A stretch of DNA of 13,505 nucleotides from JBAXSK01 sp044358815 (GTDB lineage: Bacteria; Cyanobacteriota; Cyanobacteriia; Pseudanabaenales; Pseudanabaenaceae). Of this stretch, positions 1 through 6,737 are shown in pieces. The notes beneath the pieces are model-generated. The model had not been told where the DNA came from. It made no database searches and saw nothing but the letters and a program-made list of their open reading frames with translations. Within the stretch, counting starts at the first letter, position 1, and the number at the start of each line of letters is the position of its first letter. The translations under genes and the position numbers were made by a program. The stretch covers positions 1 through 13,505 of the forward strand of contig JBIKNH010000119.1 of assembly GCA_044358815.1 (NCBI GenBank), written 5' to 3'.

Positions 1-26
1 CTACATATTCGCTAAAAATAATGATT

Positions 27-103
27 GATCCCCCCTAGCCCCCCTTAAAAAGGTGGGAAAAGACTAAAAAAGTCCCCCTTTCTAAGGGGGATTTAGGGGG
101 ATC
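27..103. repeat. GATC-bounded palindromic intergenic repeat, copy 1
   Basis: An imperfect inverted repeat begins with GATCCCCCCTAG and ends with ATTTAGGGGGATC, so its termini are complementary with small differences. Inside it is a short hairpin with a 7-bp stem (CCCCCTT at 74-80 pairing with AAGGGGG at 84-90) and the loop TCT. The right half is nearly identical to the right half of the repeat at 3421-3539, including the flanking AAAAAAGT before it and CAAA..CTTCT after it. C-run/G-run palindromes of this kind are common in cyanobacterial intergenic DNA and look like non-autonomous (MITE-like) elements. There is no coding capacity. It lies just upstream of bioD and could also end transcription arriving from the left. 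Confidence 0.75.
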
Positions 104-171
104 AAAACTTCTAAAACACGCTCTAAATCCTATTAAATTCCTATCAAGTTCTATTAGTGCCGTCACCAATC

Positions 172-900
172 ATGAAGCCTATACAACCATGCCCCGCCCA
201 AGCCATTCTCATTGTGGGTACAGATACCGGAGTGGGTAAAACATCCTTAACAGCTTCCTTGGCGGCTTATTGGTGTCAATATTATAATCAAGCAGATTTA
301 GGAATTTATAAGCCAATTCAGTCGGGCATCGGTGATCGGGAATTCTATCATGATACTTTTCCCTTTCTGGAATTAAATACAATTACGCCGCTATTCTTTA
401 ATGCTCCTTTAGCCCCTGCGGTAGCGGCTGCTAAGGAAGGAAAAGCCATTGATTTAGCCTTAGCATGGCAAGGTTTTCAGCGTTTGAGCCATGAAAAGCA
501 ATTGGTTTTAGTGGAAGCTTTGGGGGGATTAGGTTCGCCAATTACCTTTGAATATCTAGTGGCAGATTTAGCCCGTGATTGGCAGCTAGAAACAATTTTA
601 GTCGTACCAGTGCGGTTAGGTTCCATTGGTCAAGCGGTGGCAAATGTGGCATTAGCGCGGCAAGCCAAGGTTAATCTGAAAGGGATTGTGTTAAATTGTG
701 TCAGTCCTGTAACTGAATCAGAAATTACTGATTTAACAGATCCGATGTGGTTAGAGCAGCTTTTGGGTGTGCCAGTTTTAGGAGTGCTGCCCTACAACGA
801 AAATCTGCAAAAGGGAATCGGTGATCGGGCTAGTTTGGCACAAGCAGCGGCGGGTTTGGATTTGGAATATTTGGGTTTGGGTGCTTCTGTAAAATCTTAA
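172..900 (+). CDS. bioD: ATP-dependent dethiobiotin synthetase BioD
   Basis: BioD closes the ureido ring of dethiobiotin from 7,8-diaminononanoate, CO2 and ATP, the penultimate step of biotin synthesis, in the cytosol. Numbered from the ATG at 172 (242 residues), the P-loop GTDTGVGKTS is at about 16-25, directly after a hydrophobic beta strand (AILIV). YKPIQSG at about 46-52 contains the substrate/nucleotide-site lysine. VEALGGLGSP at about 114-123 corresponds to the family's EGAGG loop, with Ala-Leu replacing Gly-Ala. VLPYNE near the C-terminus fits the adenine-side loop. Length is normal for the family. A GTG at 157 would add five residues; neither start has a Shine-Dalgarno, and ATG is preferred because conservation begins just after it. 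No other bio genes are visible nearby. The next gene follows after 84 bp on the same strand. Confidence 0.92.
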   Translation: MKPIQPCPAQAILIVGTDTGVGKTSLTASLAAYWCQYYNQADLGIYKPIQSGIGDREFYHDTFPFLELNTITPLFFNAPLAPAVAAAKEGKAIDLALAWQGFQRLSHEKQLVLVEALGGLGSPITFEYLVADLARDWQLETILVVPVRLGSIGQAVANVALARQAKVNLKGIVLNCVSPVTESEITDLTDPMWLEQLLGVPVLGVLPYNENLQKGIGDRASLAQAAAGLDLEYLGLGASVKS

Positions 901-931
901 TTAGCACATCATGGGAAGATCCCCAAGGGAA

Positions 932-967
932 TATAATTAGGAATCACTCAATTCGTCAACCTAATTA
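932..967 (+). promoter_or_regulatory. candidate -10 box with overlapping inverted repeat before the GH94 gene
   Basis: A perfect TATAAT lies at 932-937, which would put a transcription start near 944 and leave a leader of about 40 nt before the ATG at 985. No TTGACA-like -35 box is seen at the usual spacing. An 8-bp inverted repeat, TAATTAGG (934-941) and CCTAATTA (960-967) with an 18-bp spacer, overlaps the -10 box and the presumed start site, as an operator would. This is inference from sequence only; the 84-bp gap also allows read-through from bioD. Confidence 0.35.
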
Positions 968-984
968 GCTCCAATTACATTACC

Positions 985-3414
985 ATGACTGCCAATCCAG
1001 CTTCCACGATCCGCAATGCCTATGGTTACTACACTGCGGATTACCGCGAGTTTGTGATTACTGACCCGCGTACCCCGCGCCCTTGGTTTAACTATATGTG
1101 GAACGGTCGCTATAGTGGGCTGATTTCCCACACTGGAGGCGGTTTTAGCTTTCTGGATTCCCCCCGCGACAATCGCATTAGCCGAATGCGTTATAACTGT
1201 TTGCCTTGGGATCGTCCAGGGCGTTATGTGATGGTCAAAGACACCGCCACAGGGGATTACTGGTCTTTGAGTTGGGCACCCACCGTAGATCGGAAATATG
1301 ACTTTTACGAATGTCATCATGGGCAAGGCTACACCAAGATCATTACAGAAATCAATGGAATTCGTGGTGAAATCACTTATTTTGTGCCCAGAGACCATAA
1401 TGCAGAAGTGTGGCGGGTGCAATTAACGAACTTGACGGATCAGGAGCGGTCACTGGAAGTTTATAGTTTTGTGGAATTATTGATGGGTAATGCTCTCAAT
1501 GACTTAATCAATCAACCCAATGACAAACACTTCACAGATATTCATTTTGATCAGTCCCAATCCTCTCTGGTAGCGACTCGGCGCTATTGGGTTCTCAATA
1601 AAGGTGTGTCCGTCAAACAGCCAAATATTGATTGGAACTATCAGCTTTATTTTACACAAACCCTTCCCATCACTGGATTTGATAGCAGTTTAGATCAGTT
1701 CATTGGGCGATGGCGTTCTGAAGCGAATCCCATAGCAGTGGAATCTGGCGTAATGGGAAATACGGAAATTACTGCGGGAGACCCAGTGGTAGCATTGCAG
1801 TCTAGGATCAGCTTAGCGCCACAGTCTGCCACTAATTTTGCCGTTGTGTTGGGCATTGTCACGAAGGGAGATGCTTCTCCTTTAACCGCCCAGCCTTTCA
1901 CGCAATTGGCATGGCTTGATAAACAATTTACGAACTTACAGCAATATTGGACGGAATATTTTAGTGCCTTAAAAGCAGAAACTCCCGATGATAAACTGAA
2001 TCTGATGTTAAACGTTTGGAACCCCTATCAAGCAGCAGTAACCTTCGACATGGCACGAAATTCTGGTTACTATCATGGCGGTTTATTGTTTGGGACAGGA
2101 ATGCGGGATCGGTTTCAAGATATTTTGGGAACCATTCTCGTAGATGCCCCGAAAGTCAGAGCCAGACTATTACACGCTTTGCAATTCCAATTCCAAGACG
2201 GTTCTACATTACATAACTTCTTTGTCTACACTAATACCGGAGAGCGGACTAATCATTCTGATACACCATTATGGATTCCCTTCGGCATTATGGAATATCT
2301 GATGGAAACCGCTGATCTATCGATTCTTGACGAAATGGTGAAATACCATGATGGCACCAGTGGCACAGTTTACGAGCATACGATCCGTGCTCTAAAATTT
2401 GCCATTGGGAACATGGGCGATCATGGAATGCCGCGTATTTTTACCGGAGATTGGAATGATACCCTCGATCATGTGGGTTCCCAAGGTAAAGGCGAAACCA
2501 CTTGGGGCGCATTTTTTCTAGGTTATGTCTTACGGAAAATATTTCCCTTACTGGATTTACGCCAAGATACCGAAAATCGCACTCACTTCCAAAATATCTA
2601 TGATCATCTAGGTCACACCGTGAACGAAATGTGCTGGGATGGCGCATGGTATTTGCGAGCATTTCGGGATAATGGCGAACCCATCGGCATTGCCACCCAT
2701 AAGCAAGGCAAAATCTTCTTAAACGCACAATCCTGGGCAATCATTTCCGGTTTAGCACCCCAAGATCGTGCCGATGCCTGTCTTGCCAGTTGTCGCGAAC
2801 ATTTAGCTACACCTTTTGGAATGCAAATCGTTGCCCCTTCCTATACAGAAATTGAAGATACCGTCGGTTTAATCAGTCGCTGTGTGCCGGGCAAAAAGGA
2901 AAATGGCGCGGTCTTCAATCATGCTTCTTCATGGTTTGTCTTGGCATCATTTCTGAATGGCGATGTGGAATATGCTTGGGAAACTTATCAGAAAATGCTG
3001 CCCCTCAATTCTTCCCACGCCACCGCTGCTGCCATTGATCGCTACGAAGTAGAACCTTATGTTTTTGCCGAATATGTCACAAGTCCCGATCATCCCACCC
3101 AAGGGCAGGCAAGTCATTCATGGCTGACAGGTACCGCAGTATGGATGTTCCGGATTGGTGTGGATCAAATTCTTGGGTTCCGTCCAGCTTTGGAGGGAAT
3201 GTATCTCGATCCTCATATTCCCGCTGATTGGTCAGGGTTTAAAGCAGAACGGAAGTTTAGAGGGAAATTACTGAGGTTGACCGTAACAAATCCTGATCGA
3301 CGTAATTCTGGTGTTTGTTCTATGGTAGTCAATGGTGTGACTGTCAATGGGAACTTGCTGAATCCTGCGGATTATGATGCTGATATATTAGAGATTGAGA
3401 TTACTTTATCCTGA
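985..3414 (+). CDS. GH94-family disaccharide phosphorylase (cellobiose/chitobiose phosphorylase-like)
   Basis: This is a glycoside hydrolase family 94 (formerly glycosyltransferase 36) phosphorylase. Members reversibly split beta-linked disaccharides with inorganic phosphate to give a sugar-1-phosphate. Visible landmarks: the N-terminal beta-sandwich with the PRTPRPWFNY and SHTGGGFSF motifs (about 28-56), HHGQGYT at 111-117, and the (alpha/alpha)6 barrel with GMRDRFQD at 372-379. GDWND at 488-492 carries the presumed general-acid Asp492. A late barrel segment has the pattern NHASSWF, and a C-terminal beta domain contains KFRGKLLRLTVTNP. At 809 residues it matches stand-alone cellobiose and diacetylchitobiose phosphorylases (about 800-820) and lacks the extra domains of cyclic glucan synthases. 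There is no signal peptide, so it is cytosolic. The substrate cannot be assigned; cellobiose, chitobiose and other beta-disaccharides are all possible. No sugar transporter is adjacent. Confidence 0.88.
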   Translation: MTANPASTIRNAYGYYTADYREFVITDPRTPRPWFNYMWNGRYSGLISHTGGGFSFLDSPRDNRISRMRYNCLPWDRPGRYVMVKDTATGDYWSLSWAPTVDRKYDFYECHHGQGYTKIITEINGIRGEITYFVPRDHNAEVWRVQLTNLTDQERSLEVYSFVELLMGNALNDLINQPNDKHFTDIHFDQSQSSLVATRRYWVLNKGVSVKQPNIDWNYQLYFTQTLPITGFDSSLDQFIGRWRSEANPIAVESGVMGNTEITAGDPVVALQSRISLAPQSATNFAVVLGIVTKGDASPLTAQPFTQLAWLDKQFTNLQQYWTEYFSALKAETPDDKLNLMLNVWNPYQAAVTFDMARNSGYYHGGLLFGTGMRDRFQDILGTILVDAPKVRARLLHALQFQFQDGSTLHNFFVYTNTGERTNHSDTPLWIPFGIMEYLMETADLSILDEMVKYHDGTSGTVYEHTIRALKFAIGNMGDHGMPRIFTGDWNDTLDHVGSQGKGETTWGAFFLGYVLRKIFPLLDLRQDTENRTHFQNIYDHLGHTVNEMCWDGAWYLRAFRDNGEPIGIATHKQGKIFLNAQSWAIISGLAPQDRADACLASCREHLATPFGMQIVAPSYTEIEDTVGLISRCVPGKKENGAVFNHASSWFVLASFLNGDVEYAWETYQKMLPLNSSHATAAAIDRYEVEPYVFAEYVTSPDHPTQGQASHSWLTGTAVWMFRIGVDQILGFRPALEGMYLDPHIPADWSGFKAERKFRGKLLRLTVTNPDRRNSGVCSMVVNGVTVNGNLLNPADYDADILEIEITLS

Positions 3415-3420
3415 GGTGTA

Positions 3421-3539
3421 GATCCCTCCTAGATCCCCTTAGTAAGGGGGGGAGATTGGAGAAAAATCCCTTTTATGTAAGCGAGAGGATTTAAGGAATA
3501 AAAAAGTCCCCCTTAGATTAAGGGGGATTTAGGGGAATC
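3421..3539. repeat. GATC-bounded palindromic repeat, copy 2, between convergent genes
   Basis: This second, longer and more diverged copy of the repeat at 27-103 starts GATCCCTCCTAGATCCCC and ends GGGGGATTTAGGGGAATC. It contains two hairpins: CCCCTT/AAGGGG at 3435-3449 (loop AGT) and an 8-bp CCCCCTTA/TAAGGGGG at 3508-3526 (loop GAT). It fills the 139-bp gap between the converging stop codons of the GH94 gene and the receptor-channel gene, so its hairpins are well placed to act as a two-way terminator. Neither hairpin is followed by a long T-run on the plus strand. AAAAAA precedes the right hairpin, giving a U-run after it when read on the minus strand, but that is the outgoing direction of the receptor-channel gene. 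Confidence 0.7.
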
Positions 3540-3553
3540 AAACTTCTTAAATT

Positions 3554-6247
3554 TTAAAAACGATCTCGATACAACAACCAGTAATTAATTGCTGTACTCA
3601 AAACCACTAACGGAAAGATAATCCGCACCGAAAGATTTAACCGCCGTAAGGCAACTTTCTTACCGGCTTTTTCCAGACTATCGCCGATGGGAGTGATGAT
3701 AATCGGGAATAGACAAAGGAAAAAGTAAACATAGAAAACATATTCAATTGCCACTGTATAGCCAATTTCTGGTAATTGGTTATTGAGGGATAGCAATAAC
3801 ACAATCCCTGACAGTAAAACCGAAGCTGGTCCCATGATGCGCGGTACAAACATTGAGAATGGAAAATATAATGTGGCATAGACCACAACAGTTAACAGAA
3901 GCAACGGTAACAGGTTCTTCGATAGGAAAACACTACTCTTCCGTTGCAGAGTAATCCGAATATTAAAACCTGGGAAGTCTGTCTGAGAGTTATTCCCAAA
4001 CCGATCAGGATTGCCTAATGTGGAAGTACTACGGAAAATATCTTGAGCATATTCAAGATCCTTAAAGTTCCAAACTTGTAACTCAAAAGGCTTTCTTCGT
4101 TGTTGCAAATCAGGATTATTTAACCGCAAGCCTAATGTATCCACCACATAGATTAACCGATCACTGGGAACTCTCGTATTCTGAAAGCGAATATTAAGTT
4201 TTTGGGTGTCAAAGGGATAATCCCGCAGATCGAAACTATTCCGAAATTCTGCCTTAATCCGATAGAGGCGATAATTCAACCCGTCAAGATTTCCAGACTG
4301 TAGGGTGTTCCTAGCATCGAAAATCGGTTGGCTAGGTCTCTGGGTGTTGGTTAAACCATCAAGGAATTCAATGGCTGTAGCGTTCTCATTGACGGTGGGA
4401 TTATCTGTGCCGCTATAACGGAACCACAGATAGAAGTCAGCGGTAATACTAGAACGTGCCTGATCTACTCGATTCAGGCGATTCATGTCAATCCCCGCAT
4501 AAACTACAGACTGTCGCCAAAAGAATTGATTTTTGTTTTTATAACGCAGGTTAAACAGATTGCCCGCTTTTTTCTCCGCTGGAATGTCTACCCGCCGCAA
4601 GTCCGCCACAGTACTTAATTGAGTGGCAGCGGAAATAAATTTCTTGCCTTCAAATTTACCAATCCGTACTGGGGGCGCACTATCACGATTATTGTCAAAA
4701 TATAACGGTCCATTGAGACTCTTAACTGCGGCTTCCCGACGGTTAATTGCTTCTAAACTGTCCCGCAAAATCTTCCGCTGTTCTGCAATATTCTTAGTGC
4801 CGGAAAATACCTTGACTTCACTCTTAGACAAACTATTCTGCATTGCCTGAACCAAGACTTTGGCGGCATCAAAATAAGCTGCACCAATATTGGAAGGAGT
4901 TTTCTTATAGGCAACTTCGTAATCATTAACGAATTCCTTCGCATCAAAACCAGCACTATCAAAAATTAATGGCGCACCGGCATAAACCCCATCCACAAAG
5001 AAACCTGGCTGCTGCTTCTCTTCCACAAACTGATCAAACAACGCAGGAAATGTATCACGACCAATGGCATCAGAGCCTAAAATCGCGACATTTAAACCGC
5101 GTCGCCGAATATTGTATAGAATTTCCTTGGCTTGGGCACGGCTCGTAGATAGGAAAACAATATTATCAGTAGGAACTTTTTTCGGCGGATCGACCTTAAT
5201 ATTGTCCTTGTCTGCACCTTGTTTCACAGCGGGAGCTTGCTCAACAAAAGGCTTGCTGGGATTAGGTTTAGGCGCATCTGGTTTAGGTGGTTGTGGCAAT
5301 GGTGGTGCGCTGCCAGGAGCAGATTCGGCGGCTGGGGCACTGGCAACACCTGGAGCAGATTCCCCTAATGGTGTCACATTGGCAATGGCAGGAGCAGGTT
5401 CTGTGGTGGGTTCCTTAACTGCTTCCTTAGGAACTTCCTTAGGAGCTTCTTTCGGAGCTTCCTTAGGAGCCTCAGGATTATTGCCTGCGGTGGGATTTTC
5501 GTTGGTTTCCGGTTTGACCTCTGGTTTGGGTGGGGGTGGGTTATTGACCTCAGCTAAACTGACTGCCAATTTGTCAATAATTTCTTGGATTTTATTCGGT
5601 AAATCCTTCGCTTTAGGATCGAATTTCCATGATCCTTTTAAACCGCCAGCACCAGCAAAACCATCTGCAAACGAAGTGCCTAGAGTCTGCCCCAAAGAGT
5701 CATCGGAAGCAATCATATAGACATTTTTTGATTCCAAAATCTCTTGGGTATACAAGGATAGAACACTACCTTGTAAGGAATTAGAGAAGACGGTCCGAAA
5801 ATAGAAAGGATTACTTTGGGTTAAATTATCCGCCGTTGCCGTTGCCGTAATTGCCGGAATGCCACCTTTCTTATAAATCGGTGCGCCAGCCAGGGAAGTG
5901 GTACTGGTCAAATGCCCCAAAACTGCCACAGCATTACTGCCAGCTACTTTCTCGGCTACTTCCGGTACTGCCGTAGCATCATCTTTATCATCAAATACAT
6001 CTAGTTGTAACGGCTTGCCATCAACCCCACCACTATCATTGACTTTATCGAAATATAACTGCACACTTCTAATGATTTCTTGAGCATCATTAGCCCGCTC
6101 ACTGGTTACAGGAGCCACCACCGCCACATGAATCGGATCGCCACTGACTTTTTTGGCGCGAGGGTTCCAAGGGTTGATGATAATTACAATTAGTAACGCC
6201 ACCACCGCCAAACCAATTAGCCAGAAGCGTTTTTTTATTGAAAACAT
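3554..6247 (-). CDS. periplasmic-binding-protein / pentameric ligand-gated ion channel fusion receptor
   Basis: This 897-residue inner-membrane protein is predicted to be a ligand-gated channel. Residues 7-26 form an N-terminal hydrophobic segment (signal peptide or anchor). Residues 36-230 and 360-545 are the two halves of a LivJ-type (type I) periplasmic binding domain: HVAVVAPVTSERANDAQEI, then VLGHLTSTTSLAGAPIYKK, later NIVFLSTSRAQAKEILYNIRRRG and ILGSDAIG. Between them, about 232-360 is Pro/Glu/Lys/Ala-rich low complexity with APKE tetrapeptide repeats (about 258-280). From about 570 a Cys-loop-receptor extracellular domain follows, with the hallmark DLRDYPFDTQ at 673-682 and VWNFKDLEYAQ at 725-735. 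Four membrane helices follow: M1 about 778-797 with an early Pro, M2 about 803-823, M3 about 832-853, and M4 about 871-893. The M2-M3 loop NNQLPEIGY (822-830) is typical. There are no loop cysteines, as in GLIC and ELIC; the only Cys is 845 in M3. The ligand is unknown; LivJ-like domains usually bind amino acids or similar small molecules. No Shine-Dalgarno is seen. Confidence 0.87.
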   Translation of the reverse strand: MFSIKKRFWLIGLAVVALLIVIIINPWNPRAKKVSGDPIHVAVVAPVTSERANDAQEIIRSVQLYFDKVNDSGGVDGKPLQLDVFDDKDDATAVPEVAEKVAGSNAVAVLGHLTSTTSLAGAPIYKKGGIPAITATATADNLTQSNPFYFRTVFSNSLQGSVLSLYTQEILESKNVYMIASDDSLGQTLGTSFADGFAGAGGLKGSWKFDPKAKDLPNKIQEIIDKLAVSLAEVNNPPPPKPEVKPETNENPTAGNNPEAPKEAPKEAPKEVPKEAVKEPTTEPAPAIANVTPLGESAPGVASAPAAESAPGSAPPLPQPPKPDAPKPNPSKPFVEQAPAVKQGADKDNIKVDPPKKVPTDNIVFLSTSRAQAKEILYNIRRRGLNVAILGSDAIGRDTFPALFDQFVEEKQQPGFFVDGVYAGAPLIFDSAGFDAKEFVNDYEVAYKKTPSNIGAAYFDAAKVLVQAMQNSLSKSEVKVFSGTKNIAEQRKILRDSLEAINRREAAVKSLNGPLYFDNNRDSAPPVRIGKFEGKKFISAATQLSTVADLRRVDIPAEKKAGNLFNLRYKNKNQFFWRQSVVYAGIDMNRLNRVDQARSSITADFYLWFRYSGTDNPTVNENATAIEFLDGLTNTQRPSQPIFDARNTLQSGNLDGLNYRLYRIKAEFRNSFDLRDYPFDTQKLNIRFQNTRVPSDRLIYVVDTLGLRLNNPDLQQRRKPFELQVWNFKDLEYAQDIFRSTSTLGNPDRFGNNSQTDFPGFNIRITLQRKSSVFLSKNLLPLLLLTVVVYATLYFPFSMFVPRIMGPASVLLSGIVLLLSLNNQLPEIGYTVAIEYVFYVYFFLCLFPIIITPIGDSLEKAGKKVALRRLNLSVRIIFPLVVLSTAINYWLLYRDRF
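5411..5473 (-). repeat. 12-bp in-frame tandem repeats encoding APKE units
   Basis: Within the low-complexity insertion of the receptor-channel gene, about five imperfect 12-bp units encode APKE-APKE-APKE-VPKE-AVKE. On the plus strand this reads as repeated GGAGCTTCCTTA-like units. Because the unit is 12 bp, slippage would change length by four residues without shifting frame. A second Ala/Pro/Ser-rich patch with two ESAPG units follows at about residues 296-316. Confidence 0.75.
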
Positions 6248-6290
6248 AAGTTTTGTTTACCCACTTTTTTAAATCAATCTTCCTAAAAGA

Positions 6291-6317
6291 CCCTATGCAT
6301 AGACTCTGTGCATAGGG
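6291..6317 (-). promoter_or_regulatory. hairpin in the channel gene leader (attenuator, terminator or operator)
   Basis: CCCTATGCATAG at 6291-6302 and CTGTGCATAGGG at 6306-6317 form a 12-bp inverted repeat, with one G-T type pair and a 3-base loop ACT. It ends 43 nt upstream of the start codon at 6247. Read on the minus strand the second arm is followed by TCTTTT, a weak U-tract. It could terminate read-through from the kinase gene, attenuate the channel transcript, or bind a dimeric regulator as DNA; the sequence does not decide between these. Confidence 0.55.
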
Positions 6318-6390
6318 CTAATTAAGATAGTCAGTCAACATTTTGGTGATCTCAAATTAATGATGTCAAAATTAAGGAATCCAACATTCT

Positions 6391-6436
6391 TTAAATATTA
6401 TTTAATATTTATTTAAATATTTATCTAAATATTATT
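6391..6436. repeat. AT-only imperfect tandem array, 11-12-bp period
   Basis: Four consecutive units read TTAAATATTAT, TTAATATTTAT, TTAAATATTTAT and CTAAATATTATT. The period is close to one helical turn, so the A/T tracts are roughly phased and the DNA may be intrinsically bent or easily melted. The array lies about 145-190 bp upstream of the channel gene start, where a curved upstream element or a nucleoid-protein site would be plausible. Confidence 0.6.
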
Positions 6437-6584
6437 CGGCAATATTATTTAGTAATTATTTACTGATGGACTTTAACCCAAAATGTCATAGATTCGGTGT
6501 TGATGATACCAAATATTCTCAACCAAGATTATTAACCAACTCCTATTAACTAATCCATCATCTCAGCCCAAAACTAAACTGCAA

Positions 6585-6612
6585 CTCAAGCCCACCTCAA
6601 GTCCAGCTTAAG
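6585..6612. promoter_or_regulatory. three CTCAAG-like direct repeats at exact 11-bp spacing
   Basis: CTCAAG at 6585, CTCAAG at 6596 and CTTAAG at 6607 are spaced exactly 11 bp apart, with variable 5-bp spacers (CCCAC, TCCAG). A weaker related unit, CTCAGCCCA, lies at 6572. Direct repeats at 11-bp spacing are the usual layout for OmpR/PhoB-family response regulators, including cyanobacterial SphR. The motif itself does not match the SphR consensus well, so the regulator is unassigned. Confidence 0.35.
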
Positions 6613-6737
6613 TCTCAAAATAAGCCTGAAACCACGCCCAAAAGCAAGCTTCCAAAATAAATCCTGACAAATCCTATGGGTGGTCAGTAGGGGACACTTC
6701 ACTCCATTGAATCGTGATTTTTCCCTGACTGATTCTA

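Larger units (their letters stand above)
6248..6737. other. 490-bp intergenic region upstream of the receptor-channel gene
   Basis: No convincing gene lies here; the open frames are short and AT-rich. The region is downstream of the kinase gene and upstream of the channel gene, both on the minus strand. It holds a 12-bp-stem hairpin close to the channel start, an AT-rich array with an 11-12-bp period and a set of CTCAAG direct repeats spaced 11 bp apart, each listed separately. The plus strand of about 6540-6660 is notably poor in G. The length and content suggest a separate, regulated promoter for the channel gene, but I cannot place a confident -10/-35 pair. Confidence 0.5.

Noticed and set aside
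27..103. An intact insertion sequence
   Set aside because: At 77 bp with no transposase it can only be a non-autonomous repeat, and no target-site duplication is evident.
961..1422. A 153-codon minus-strand open frame
   Set aside because: It overlaps the strongly supported N-terminal domain of the GH94 gene and has no protein-like motifs.
5064..5720. A 218-codon open frame on the plus strand rich in Gly-Ala-Ser-Leu repeats
   Set aside because: It is antisense to the Pro/Glu/Lys-rich insertion of the channel gene; the repeats simply mirror APKE/APG codons, and there is no recognisable domain or initiation signal.
6391..6436. AT-rich short repeats as a CRISPR or origin of replication
   Set aside because: Units of 11-12 bp without unique spacers are not CRISPR, and no DnaA-box cluster or dnaA/dnaN neighbour supports an origin.
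6585..6612. A cyanobacterial Pho box (SphR site)
   Set aside because: Spacing is right, but the units lack the required pyrimidine pattern after TTAA, so only the generic response-regulator layout is claimed.
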